Source: Metopolophium dirhodum (taxonomy: Eukaryota > Arthropoda > Insecta > Hemiptera > Aphididae). Taken from it: a stretch of 64,000 bases of DNA. A model generated the notes under the pieces. That model did no database searches. It was given only the letters and a program-made list of their open reading frames with translations, and was not told the origin of the DNA. A program made the translations under genes and the position numbers. The stretch spans positions 56,714,270 through 56,778,269 of the forward strand of contig NC_083560.1 of the NCBI RefSeq assembly GCF_019925205.1. Direction: 5' to 3'. Within the stretch, counting starts at the first letter, position 1; the number at the start of each line of letters is the position of its first letter. Shown here in pieces: positions 46,449 through 58,482 of this stretch.

Positions 46449-49119
46449 ACATTGCCGACATCACTAAGGTATCTTAAAGATAAACACAATTCTAAGACGA
46501 TTGCAGTTTCAAATTTGAGCGTGTTCGGAAAAGCGAAAATATCGATTTTCGAAAAATCGCATCTTCAAAATTGGCCGTATACGTCATTAATTTTATGTGT
46601 TGCACCTCGCAGGTCGATGATAATTGCATTGAAATAGATGATTTTATAGATTAATTGTCGAATTTACCATCAGACAAATAATACAGCTCAATTGCGCTAT
46701 CTACCGTCAATAAAAAACGAACGCATACGCGAAATATTCTTCTTCAAAATCACGTATTCCGTTGTCTATTTCTACACGACTTTGTTTTTTCTCATGTTTA
46801 ATAGTTGTAAAATACGTACGAGTTTGCAAATAACCGTTTGAATACAATACGATCAGTATCGTAGCGATGGAATAATAACAAACGACGTTTCTACATACGA
46901 AAATTCGACAACGGCGGACGCAGATAGCCGCCACCGTCGCGGTCGATGGGAATGTTACCTACGACGTGTAATAATGACGTGCGGCGAAATACGGCGGCAT
47001 CGTGTACCAATAGCGCCCTCTCGTTGTCATACTATCGGCTCATGTATGTACATAATATTCTGAATAGTATTTTATAACGTATAATGTGAGAAATAACAAC
47101 AATAACAATACAATAATATTATTGTTGTTCTTTTTAAAATAATGTTTACAAATTAAACTTTATTACTCAAAATCAATTAATATTTTACATTTATAAGTAG
47201 TTTAATGTTATGTAAACATGTAACCCACGAGCTCACCGCACAGGGGCTATAGTCCATATGCGTATTTTACATTTCAGTCATTACTTGTGCAACAAAAGTG
47301 CATTGTAAATTCCACCGATTGCAACCATTTTAAACCTTTTTTCATGTAAATTCCACCGGTACTTTTTACTACCTGTAAAAACCTAAATTAACCTAAAAAT
47401 TAAGATAAAAATAATTTATAAATCCATAGGGAATTTTACATCAATCTAAATATGACACATAATTTCAATTTTTATTCACATATATTCACACATGCTAAAT
47501 TGCCTAAACACATTGCATTTTTTAACGCAAACCGCCCAAATAAAGCAGTACATAAGTATTTATTAGATAAATTATTTATATTTAGATACAACAATTTTAA
47601 AAATCATGTATATATAAAATCATGTAATATTATCAATTTTGATCAATAGCGAAAAACGGACGCATACACGAAATATTATTTTCCAATAACATGTATTTCG
47701 TTGTCTAATTCAACAAGAATTAGTTTTTTCTTTTGTTTAATAGTTGTAAAACACGTACTAGTTTGCAAATAACCAATTGAATAGGGGGTGCTATACCCCC
47801 CTCCCCATGGTTACGCCACTGAGTCACCACGTAAAGTGTACATACGAATATAGTTCTGCCCATCGTACACGCAAAATAAACTCGGTTAAACGTATATTAT
47901 ACATTTATACCAACAATATACATATTTTAACAACATATATGGTATAAGTATAAGTATATTATACCAAAATTATCCTTTTTATAGACGTAGTTTATGTTTA
48001 CTGGGACTATTCTTAATTTACCATCAAATATGTATTAATGTTAGATGTCTGCAGTTAACTTGGACCAATCGGACCAAATATTTATTATTTTAATAAAATA
48101 CAATTTAAATTTATTAAAATTTTTACCTAATACATGTTATATTATATTATAATATTTTAAATAAAAATATTTAATATTTATAAGTTATAACTCATTCAAT
48201 GTTTAATGTTACCTATATATTGTGTAGGTACCTCACCGTACACGGGCGCATACAGCTTAGTCTATAAATCATAATACACGTCTTTTACATTTTCAGTCAT
48301 TATTGGTTTAGGCTTAAGTATGATATATAAGTATATTAGTATATAACATTATACTAGTTGTCTAAATATGACTTATTATAGTTATTAATTATTACCTACT
48401 TGGCTTTGGCTACTTACTAATCAGTGTAAAACATAGATTGATATTTTGCAAACAAAATTTGATGTCTGTTTAATTTTTATACGAAATTCAGTATTTCAGA
48501 CTTCATTACTGTATTAAACTATCAAGTATTAACTACTATTTATGAAGACGTGAACCAACTATCTACCATCTAATTAAAATTATTAAAATCTGTGAGTTTT
48601 TTAGTATTTTAGGTACAGTTTACATTTAGATACTTAACTAAACATTAGTACATAATATATTACACGTTTTGATGTTTTGATTACAAAATTAAACACCAAT
48701 AAACTGTATATTTTGGTTTTATACATTTTTGAATGTTTCGGTTATGGCAACACATTAACACAATTGATTTCATATGTATATTGTATATAATTATGAAGTT
48801 GTAACTGACGTTTTTTGCACTCACATGTCATGTTTACACCCCTCTACACAGTGGTGGTGTTAAGGGGAAAGAGGGCCCTCCCCCATTGGTCTATCATCTA
48901 GGTTAATAAATTGGTCCATTTTTATAAATATTTGTGTCGTAAAACTTGGAAAATTATAGACCCACCACTGCCCTTACCGACAAGGTTGGGCTGTATCCCG
49001 ATACAATTATAAGTATAAAATGTAATTCAAATGAATTATTTCGGAAAAAATAAATTTAACCTACTGTTGTAAAAGTAAAATAAATTACTTTAATCAGTTT
49101 AATCACAATTATACCATCA

Positions 49120-49350
49120 AACCAGCTGATCCCGTGCACTTCGTTGCCCGTTAAATGTATCAACTCTATATGACACAAACTTTGTTCAATTCATTATTTA
49201 ATATTCAGTGTATGGTGTTCAAAATCGATCTTAACTTCTCCGTTGCCCGGAATAAAAATTCTGATTCGCAGCAGTACATTATCAGGTAGGCAATCTACCT
49301 GCGGTAGTTCGCGGGCCCCGCCGTGTTGTTTGTACGTAAGTGTATGATTT
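49120..49350. repeat. Dispersed repeat (left arm)
   Basis: The segment contains gatcccgtgcacttcgttgc, tatatgacacaaactttg, ccgttgcccggaataaaaat and gcgggccccgccg. I recall this combination as a frequent interspersed repeat in aphid genomes. No search was possible. The mirror copy is at about 54185-54415. Confidence 0.4.
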
Positions 49351-50417
49351 AACTCTAAAGTATCAAAGTTATACCAAGTTTGTCGTTTTTACTTAATTCC
49401 ACCTACGATGGATTAATATAATCAATTTATACAAAATCCTATCCTAACCTAACCGTACCAAAATCTGATGAATAAAAAAAAACAAATTTAACCCTTTGTA
49501 AATTAATCTATTTTCTTCCCAGAGATCTAATCTACCCACAAACATTAATTTATATATATATCTAACAATATAAATACAGAGACTATAACTGTACAGACTA
49601 AACTCTAGAACTACTTATCAGATCTTCTAGTATATTATATTATCCTCTTCATGCACGACTTTTTAGATTTTCAAAAAAAAAACATCTATATAGAATTTGG
49701 GCTAAATAGGCTCATGGGATAGATTACAACCCCGTTATCATATGATACCTCTGTGCATATTTGGAACAACTTTTTTTTTAGATAGGTTGTTTTTAGACTA
49801 CCTGAACTGGTGGAGTCGATACTGGCGGAATGGATGCTACGTTGGCGGAATCGATAGGCCCCCGTGGGTAGTACCATTGATTAAAAAAATACTATAATAT
49901 ATTATATATTATACTATTATTAATTATGTATTTATTTTTCATAGTCACAGGTAGTACCTACTGTGATCGCATTAGTGTGTGAGTGTGACTGTAGTGTAAA
50001 AAAAATAACAAGGCGCTCCACGCAAGTCAATAAATTACGTGCTACACAAATATCTATAGAATATTTTGAGTTTTATGGTAAAAAAATATACATTTTTTGC
50101 AAATTGTATTACCTAATCGTTAGTTATCTGATACAATTTCTGAAAACATATTTGTACTTGTCATGAAATTTACTTGAAATCCACTTTCTTACAATCTTAA
50201 ATTAATTTTTTAGTTCAATATTTATATCGTATCTTTTTAAATGTGGTAAATGATAATTATAGATACTAATTAACGTTTAAAAAATATATTTGTTCGACCA
50301 TTTGCATATGGTTGTGAGTAATATTGTAGTCTGGGAATTTTTTTTCCTGGGAATTTTTATTCCGACTGCCATTACTGTAGGTATACTTATAAAATTTATT
50401 ATTTCTTAATTTAAATA

Positions 50418-50807
50418 ATCGGTCGACGGTATTACGAATTCCCAGAACTACGTATAATTAAAATGCAATAAAAATGACAATATATGTTCAATTGCGCGCT
50501 TTATCTTTTACTATTATATTACCTACTCACTACTCGGCTTTCGCTGCAATTCGCAAAAATGTATAATTACATTATACTACACAAGAGAATCACTTTGTTA
50601 TTTCATAGTTATTAACTATTACATTACTTAACTTTTTTATACAAATACAACAATTTAAAAAAGTAGTATTACAAACCATCCCCGATAGGAAAAGGAAACT
50701 CACGTTCATATACTAAATTAATTAATTCTAAAACCATGTAACCAAGAAAAAAAGTCAAAAATAAATTTTTCTTACCATAATATTTACCACATTATTTTAC
50801 CAATTTT
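50418..50807. repeat. 390-bp direct duplicate within the left arm (second copy, inner tip)
   Basis: A copy of 44160-44549. It ends exactly where the R2-like fragment begins, which marks a rearrangement junction. Confidence 0.9.
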
Positions 50808-51195
50808 GTTACGTCCACGATATAGAGGTTTGGGCCCTTCTTCAGAACTAAATCCGGTCTCAAACCCTGGTCACCCAGGGCTTGGTTCTCGGAGAGGACC
50901 TCAAACCTCGCGGACGCCGCCTTCTTGATTCGGGCGACAACGCTATTGTGCCTCGCCATGTACAGGCCGGTGTAACGCATACAGTGATCGACGACGTGGG
51001 CTAGGCTTTCATTTGTATACCCACACCGTCGACACCTGCGGTCACCGACCCTCCATGACGAAGAGCCATTTAGCGGTACGAGGTTCAGCCTAGCGCGATG
51101 GACAAAACGCCAATCGGCGAACCTCGTGAAGTCACCCTCCTTCAAAAAGTGCGTTGAGGCCGCGTGGGCGGCGGCACACTCGACGGCCCTATATA
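50808..51195 (-). pseudogene. C-terminal fragment of an R2-like non-LTR retrotransposon protein
   Basis: The translated minus strand shows FADWRFVHRARLNLVPLNG, then a CCHC knuckle, CRRCGYTNESLAHVVDHC, then RHNSVVARI, RPDLVL and IVDVT. This order is the one found at the C-terminus of R2-type elements: zinc knuckle followed by the restriction-like endonuclease with its PD..D residues. The reverse transcriptase is absent. The frame runs off the fragment into arm sequence at 50807, so the true C-terminus is missing. Its high GC content contrasts with the surroundings. It is a broken retrotransposon piece captured at the palindrome centre. Confidence 0.8.
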
Positions 51196-51323
51196 TACTT
51201 ATATTTATTGCTAAAATACTGATGTTCCCTTTATATGTGTCCCCCCTTTTGTTCTCTAATTTTTGTGGTTTTTTTTTTGTAGGCCCCCATTTTACTGTTT
51301 CACCATAAATATTATTAAATAAA
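51196..51323. other. AT-rich junction between the R2-like fragment and the truncated U2
   Basis: This stretch has no similarity to other parts of the window that I could see. It replaces the natural 5' part and promoter of the U2 copy. Confidence 0.5.
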
Positions 51324-51473
51324 ATCTGTTCTTATCAGCTTAACATCTGATACACCTTTCATTGAAAGGTTCAAATGTTAATCTAATTTTTTCAAATCTG
51401 GTGGAGATTTTGGGGCTTGCTTCTGCTCCACCGCGGGTTGACCCGGTATTGCAGTACCACCGGGAATGGCCCA
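51324..51473 (+). pseudogene. 5'-truncated U2 snRNA copy fused to a retrotransposon fragment
   Basis: It matches U2 from nt 39 (ATCTGTTCTTATCAGC) to the 3' end, with several changes: GTTAATCTAATTTTTTC, CAAATCTGGTGG, GCTTCTGC, GGGAATGGCCCA. It lacks the first 38 nt, including nearly all of the branch-site pairing sequence, and also the native upstream region. It therefore cannot give a functional U2. Confidence 0.92.
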
Positions 51474-51974
51474 TATAATAAACATGATCGTAGTATAGTA
51501 AGGTAGTTTAGGTTTTGAAAATATTTTTTGACATTTCCATATTTTGAATTATGGAATTTATCAATTTCAAAATTTTGGATTTACTAGATTGAAATATAAC
51601 ATTTTAGATTCTCTAATATTAGTTTTTCGGTGACGCTCTTACTTTATGAATATTAGAAATTGCGTTTAATATTTCAATTAAGGGGATCGCAGCAGACGTA
51701 TTTTTCATGCGTTAAATTAAATTACACATCCTTCGGAATGTCTGATTTTAATTTGCATACATGTATGAACTCTTTGACAAAATATCTAGGTTATTTAGGA
51801 CATTTTTTAATAGGACAAATTTAATACAACCCACATATTATTATATTTAAATTTTAAGGAAATACAAAGTATAATAATACCTATGATTTATGAATCATTT
51901 GATTTCAACCCAACACGCCGATCAGTAAGGTTGTCTGTAGATTTTATGTTCTTTTTAATTTTTTTTTTTACGAA

Positions 51975-52256
51975 ATGGATAAAGATTGGAGTTATGGGAG
52001 AAAAGCTAGACGTAAGTTAAGTGCACCTCTAATAAAAAAACATCGATTGCAAAATTTACAGAATAAAAAAAGTGATATACATAATAACTGCGGTGACCAG
52101 GTAATTATATAAATATAAAATTTAGAAGAATATTCTAATATTTGAAGATTATTCAGACTATATTCTTATATTTTAATTGCGACAGGAAAATACACATTTA
52201 CCAGAATCTGAAAATGTTTTGACAGATAACAATATAGAACTTACTACTGTGGCTAG
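51975..52256 (+). pseudogene. Diverged copy of the two-exon frame in the spacer
   Basis: Exon 1 (51975-52100) and exon 2 (52186-52256) keep length, frame and splice sites. They differ by substitutions, for example MDKDWSYGRK in place of MDKDWRYGRK, LQNLQNKK in place of LQNVQNKK, and CGDQ in place of CGGQ. The upstream GC-rich patch of the arm copies has been deleted here, so the copy has probably lost its promoter. Confidence 0.5.
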
Positions 52257-54184
52257 GTAAGTAAAACATTTATTATGGATATTATTCATTGTAAAATGAC
52301 AGACGACAGTTGTAGAACGTAGGTAGTAGTGATATATACTATTCTATATGCCTATATTATTATTATCGACGGCTATAATAACAGACAAAAAGATGTAACT
52401 TATAAAATATTTAATATTTTGTTCGTAATTTATTATATTTCATAATATTATTATAATTTATACCCGTGAATATACTAATTGTGTTTGTCATTTCTTATTT
52501 ATCTCGCTGACTTTTACTCTAAATTGTACCTATCATATACATATAGTATTGTTGTATAATTATATTATCTACCTAGGTACCTATACGATAGTACGTCATG
52601 GATATCATAATTTAAATTCATATACAAGACAGCGTATTATCAATAATTACGATAATACAGTTTATAGTTGAATTTTTAAAAATATTATTATAGTAATATA
52701 CTTAAATATATAGTATTTGAAATTTCTAAAATTGGTAAAATAATGTGGTAAATATTATGGTAAGAAAAATTTATTTTTGACTTTTTTTCTTGGTTACATG
52801 GTTTTAGAATTAATTAATTTAGTATATGAACGTGAGTTTCCTTTTCCTATCGGGGATGGTTTGTAATACTACTTTTTTAAATTGTTGTATTTGTATAAAA
52901 AAGTTAAGTAATGTAATAGTTAATAACTATGAAATAACAAAGTGATTCTCTTGTGTAGTATAATGTAATTATACATTTTTGCGAATTGCAGCGAAAGCCG
53001 AGTAGTGAGTAGGTAATATAATAGTAAAAGATAAAGCGCGCAATTGAACATATATTGTCATTTTTATTGCATTTTAATTATACGTAGTTCTGGGAATTCG
53101 TAATACCGTCGACCGATTATTTAAATTAAGAAATAATAAATTTTATAAGTATACCTACAGTAATGGCAGTCGGAATAAAAATTCCCAGGAAAAAAAATTC
53201 CCAGACTACAATATTACTCACAACCATATGCAAATGGTCGAACAAATATATTTTTTAAACGTTAATTAGTATCTATAATTATCATTTACCACATTTAAAA
53301 AGATACGATATAAATATTGAACTAAAAAATTAATTTAAGATTGTAAGAAAGTGGATTTCAAGTAAATTTCATGACAAGTACAAATATGTTTTCAGAAATT
53401 GTATCAGATAACTAACGATTAGGTAATACAATTTGCAAAAAATGTATATTTTTTTACCATAAAACTCAAAATATTCTATAGATATTTGTGTAGCACGTAA
53501 TTTATTGACTTGCGTGGAGCGCCTTGTTATTTTTTTTACACTACAGTCACACTCACACACTAATGCGATCACAGTAGGTACTACCTGTGACTATGAAAAA
53601 TAAATACATAATTAATAATAGTATAATATATAATATATTATAGTATTTTTTTAATCAATGGTACTACCCACGGGGGCCTATCGATTCCGCCAACGTAGCA
53701 TCCATTCCGCCAGTATCGACTCCACCAGTTCAGGTAGTCTAAAAACAACCTATCTAAAAAAAAAGTTGTTCCAAATATGCACAGAGGTATCATATGATAA
53801 CGGGGTTGTAATCTATCCCATGAGCCTATTTAGCCCAAATTCTATATAGATGTTTTTTTTTTGAAAATCTAAAAAGTCGTGCATGAAGAGGATAATATAA
53901 TATACTAGAAGATCTGATAAGTAGTTCTAGAGTTTAGTCTGTACAGTTATAGTCTCTGTATTTATATTGTTAGATATATATATAAATTAATGTTTGTGGG
54001 TAGATTAGATCTCTGGGAAGAAAATAGATTAATTTACAAAGGGTTAAATTTGTTTTTTTTTATTCATCAGATTTTGGTACGGTTAGGTTAGGATAGGATT
54101 TTGTATAAATTGATTATATTAATCCATCGTAGGTGGAATTAAGTAAAAACGACAAACTTGGTATAACTTTGATACTTTAGAGTT

Positions 54185-54415
54185 AAATCATACACTTACG
54201 TACAAACAACACGGCGGGGCCCGCGAACTACCGCAGGTAGATTGCCTACCTGATAATGTACTGCTGCGAATCAGAATTTTTATTCCGGGCAACGGAGAAG
54301 TTAAGATCGATTTTGAACACCATACACTGAATATTAAATAATGAATTGAACAAAGTTTGTGTCATATAGAGTTGATACATTTAACGGGCAACGAAGTGCA
54401 CGGGATCAGCTGGTT
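54185..54415. repeat. Dispersed repeat (right arm)
   Basis: Mirror copy of 49120-49350, more GC-rich than the surroundings. Confidence 0.4.
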
Positions 54416-55756
54416 TGATGGTATAATTGTGATTAAACTGATTAAAGTAATTTATTTTACTTTTACAACAGTAGGTTAAATTTATTTTTTCCGAAATAAT
54501 TCATTTGAATTACATTTTATACTTATAATTGTATCGGGATACAGCCCAACCTTGTCGGTAAGGGCAGTGGTGGGTCTATAATTTTCCAAGTTTTACGACA
54601 CAAATATTTATAAAAATGGACCAATTTATTAACCTAGATGATAGACCAATGGGGGAGGGCCCTCTTTCCCCTTAACACCACCACTGTGTAGAGGGGTGTA
54701 AACATGACATGTGAGTGCAAAAAACGTCAGTTACAACTTCATAATTATATACAATATACATATGAAATCAATTGTGTTAATGTGTTGCCATAACCGAAAC
54801 ATTCAAAAATGTATAAAACCAAAATATACAGTTTATTGGTGTTTAATTTTGTAATCAAAACATCAAAACGTGTAATATATTATGTACTAATGTTTAGTTA
54901 AGTATCTAAATGTAAACTGTACCTAAAATACTAAAAAACTCACAGATTTTAATAATTTTAATTAGATGGTAGATAGTTGGTTCACGTCTTCATAAATAGT
55001 AGTTAATACTTGATAGTTTAATACAGTAATGAAGTCTGAAATACTGAATTTCGTATAAAAATTAAACAGACATCAAATTTTGTTTGCAAAATATCAATCT
55101 ATGTTTTACACTGATTAGTAAGTAGCCAAAGCCAAGTAGGTAATAATTAATAACTATAATAAGTCATATTTAGACAACTAGTATAATGTTATATACTAAT
55201 ATACTTATATATCATACTTAAGCCTAAACCAATAATGACTGAAAATGTAAAAGACGTGTATTATGATTTATAGACTAAGCTGTATGCGCCCGTGTACGGT
55301 GAGGTACCTACACAATATATAGGTAACATTAAACATTGAATGAGTTATAACTTATAAATATTAAATATTTTTATTTAAAATATTATAATATAATATAACA
55401 TGTATTAGGTAAAAATTTTAATAAATTTAAATTGTATTTTATTAAAATAATAAATATTTGGTCCGATTGGTCCAAGTTAACTGCAGACATCTAACATTAA
55501 TACATATTTGATGGTAAATTAAGAATAGTCCCAGTAAACATAAACTACGTCTATAAAAAGGATAATTTTGGTATAATATACTTATACTTATACCATATAT
55601 GTTGTTAAAATATGTATATTGTTGGTATAAATGTATAATATACGTTTAACCGAGTTTATTTTGCGTGTACGATGGGCAGAACTATATTCGTATGTACACT
55701 TTACGTGGTGACTCAGTGGCGTAACCATGGGGAGGGGGGTATAGCACCCCCTATTC

Positions 55757-56830
55757 AATTGGTTATTTGCAAACTAGTACGTGTTTTACAACTATTAAAC
55801 AAAAGAAAAAACTAATTCTTGTTGAATTAGACAACGAAATACATGTTATTGGAAAATAATATTTCGTGTATGCGTCCGTTTTTCGCTATTGATCAAAATT
55901 GATAATATTACATGATTTTATATATACATGATTTTTAAAATTGTTGTATCTAAATATAAATAATTTATCTAATAAATACTTATGTACTGCTTTATTTGGG
56001 CGGTTTGCGTTAAAAAATGCAATGTGTTTAGGCAATTTAGCATGTGTGAATATATGTGAATAAAAATTGAAATTATGTGTCATATTTAGATTGATGTAAA
56101 ATTCCCTATGGATTTATAAATTATTTTTATCTTAATTTTTAGGTTAATTTAGGTTTTTACAGGTAGTAAAAAGTACCGGTGGAATTTACATGAAAAAAGG
56201 TTTAAAATGGTTGCAATCGGTGGAATTTACAATGCACTTTTGTTGCACAAGTAATGACTGAAATGTAAAATACGCATATGGACTATAGCCCCTGTGCGGT
56301 GAGCTCGTGGGTTACATGTTTACATAACATTAAACTACTTATAAATGTAAAATATTAATTGATTTTGAGTAATAAAGTTTAATTTGTAAACATTATTTTA
56401 AAAAGAACAACAATAATATTATTGTATTGTTATTGTTGTTATTTCTCACATTATACGTTATAAAATACTATTCAGAATATTATGTACATACATGAGCCGA
56501 TAGTATGACAACGAGAGGGCGCTATTGGTACACGATGCCGCCGTATTTCGCCGCACGTCATTATTACACGTCGTAGGTAACATTCCCATCGACCGCGACG
56601 GTGGCGGCTATCTGCGTCCGCCGTTGTCGAATTTTCGTATGTAGAAACGTCGTTTGTTATTATTCCATCGCTACGATACTGATCGTATTGTATTCAAACG
56701 GTTATTTGCAAACTCGTACGTATTTTACAACTATTAAACATGAGAAAAAACAAAGTCGTGTAGAAATAGACAACGGAATACGTGATTTTGAAGAAGAATA
56801 TTTCGCGTATGCGTTCGTTTTTTATTGACG
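55757..56830 (+). repeat. Pair of diverged 135-bp direct repeats upstream of U2 (right arm)
   Basis: The segments 55757-55890 and 56692-56830 share ggttatttgcaaact, tacaactattaaaca, gaaaaaac and tatttcg.gtatgcgt. Translated in the same frame, both read GYLQT..FTTIK, then E.DN.I, then YF.YA. The frame is closed in the first copy (TAA near 55850) and open in the second. They may be remnants of one exon duplicated before the palindrome formed. The mirror pair lies at 46705-46843 and 47645-47778. Confidence 0.6.
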
Positions 56831-57086
56831 GTAGATAGCGCAATTGAGCTGTATTATTTGTCTGATGGTAAATTCGACAATTAATCTATAAAATCATCTA
56901 TTTCAATGCAATTATCATCGACCTGCGAGGTGCAACACATAAAATTAATGACGTATACGGCCAATTTTGAAGATGCGATTTTTCGAAAATCGATATTTTC
57001 GCTTTTCCGAACACGCTCAAATTTGAAACTGCAATCGTCTTAGAATTGTGTTTATCTTTAAGATACCTTAGTGATGTCGGCAATGT

Positions 57087-57274
57087 ATCGCTTCTCGGCC
57101 TATCGGCTAAGATCAAAGTGTAGTATCTGTTCTTATCAGCTTAACATCTGATACACCTTTCATTGAAAGGTTCAAATGTTAAACTAATTTTTTCAAGCTT
57201 GGTGGAGATTTTGGGGCTTGCTCCTGCTCCACCGCGGGTTGACCCGGTATTGCAGTACCACCGGGAACGGCCCA
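57087..57274 (+). ncRNA. U2: U2 spliceosomal snRNA (right-arm copy)
   Basis: This is the mirror image of the left-arm gene, 188 nt, with all hallmark segments: 5' stem-loop I, branch-site pairing GTAGTA (nt 34-39), Sm-type site AATTTTTT, and the 3' terminal stem-loops with GGTATTGCAGTACC. Length matches insect U2 genes, and it is highly similar to the Drosophila U2 sequence as I recall it. At least 240 bp of upstream sequence is shared with the other copy, so both would keep the same promoter. Confidence 0.95.
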
Positions 57275-58200
57275 TATAGTAAACATGATCGTATAGTATA
57301 GGTAGTTTAGGTTTTGAAAATATTTTTTGACAAATCCATATTTTGAATTTTGGAATTTATCAATTTCAAAATTTTGGATTTACTAGATTGAAATATAACA
57401 TTTTAGATTCTCTAATTAGTTTTTCGGTGACGCTCTTACTTTATGATATTAGAAATTGCGTTTAATATTTCAATTAAGGGGATCGCAGCAGACGTATTTT
57501 TCATGCGTTAAATCAAATTACACATCCTTCGGAATGTCTGATTTTAATTTGCATACATGTATGAACTCTTTGACAAAATATCTAGGTTATTTAGGAAGTC
57601 GATTTTCAATTTTAAAGGACCTTAAAATAACTATTTTTTTTTTAAAAATTCGCATGAAATAATTGCATTACATTTGTATTTATTTTGGGCACATCTAATT
57701 TTAAATCAAAAAAGAGATTCCTAAAGAGCATAGTCTAGAAGTTTATAAATTCAACCATTTTTTCAAAATTACAATCGGACTTCAGGAAGTATGTTTAATT
57801 TACTACCGCTTTTAGTAGTTTTTATAGCATTGCAAACATGAATATATTTCATTTTTCGTATAGTATTGACATGTGCCTGTGCGTGCGAAAGTCTATTACG
57901 GCGGCGGCTCGCGGCTGCCGACAGTCCGTGATAGATTCTCGGAAAGTCGGAAACAACTAGCCGATAAGGATTATTGGATAGGTATAGAACATTACTAATG
58001 GGTGTCAATAATAATAGTCAGTAATAACAATTATATTTTTCCAAATTTAATACAACCCACATACTATTATATTTAAATTTTAAGGAAATACAAAGTATAA
58101 TAATACCTATGATTTATGAATCATTTGATTTCAACCCAACACGCCGATCAGTAAGGTTGTCTGTAGATTTTATGTTCTTTTTAATTTTTTTTTTTACGAA

Positions 58201-58482
58201 ATGGATAAAGATTGGCGTTATGGAAGAAAAGCTAGACGTAAGTTAAGTGCACCTCTAATAAAAAAACATCGATTGCAAAATGTACAGAATAAAAAAAGTG
58301 ATATACATAATAACTGCGGTGGCCAGGTAATTATATAAATATAAAATTTAGAAGAATATTCTAATATTTGAAGATTATTCAGACTATATTCTTATATTTT
58401 AATTGCGACAGGAAAATACACATTTACCAGAATCTGAAAATGTTTTGACAGATAACAATATAGAACTTACTACTGTGGCTAG
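58201..58482 (+). CDS. Two-exon open frame of unknown function (right arm)
   Basis: Exon 1 (58201-58326) encodes 42 residues starting MDKDWRYGRKARRKLSAPL. It is strongly basic and ends in NNCGGQ at donor gtaatt. Exon 2 (58412-58482) follows acceptor gcgacag and encodes ENTHLPESENVLTDNNIELTT, ending in phase 2 at donor gtaagt. The frame is open across the join. No stop codon lies in these exons, so more exons are expected. One candidate acceptor near 59714 would give a short exon beginning SEDTDLKFL, with a stop and a nearby AATAAA, but this is uncertain. No family is recognised. A GC-rich patch about 300 bp upstream could be a promoter. The same exon pair exists in the left arm and the spacer. 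Confidence 0.5.

Larger units (their letters stand above)
41911..50807 (-). repeat. Left arm of giant palindrome, 8,897 bp
   Basis: Every landmark x in this arm has its reverse complement at 103535 minus x in the right arm. I checked the outer edge (41911 / 61624), the U2 ends, the site gtcgac at 50422 and the inner edge (50807 / 52728), and the sum is constant, so there is no net length difference. The short open stretches I compared encode identical peptides in both arms, so identity is very high. Outside the edges the two flanks are unrelated. The arm holds a U2 gene, a two-exon open frame and several dispersed repeats. Most of the rest has no recognisable gene. Confidence 0.95.
50808..52727. 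other. Palindrome spacer, 1,920 bp
   Basis: The spacer has two parts: an R2-like retrotransposon fragment and AT-rich junction (50808-51323), and a rearranged copy of arm sequence (51324-52727). The second part continues without a break into the first 390 bp of the right arm. Together, 51324-53117 is collinear with about 57125-59375, except for a deletion of roughly 430 bp (arm bases from about 57597 to 58040, replaced by a short filler) and one of about 32 bp (around 58936-58968). It also differs by scattered base changes, unlike the two arms, so it is an older duplicate. Confidence 0.85.
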
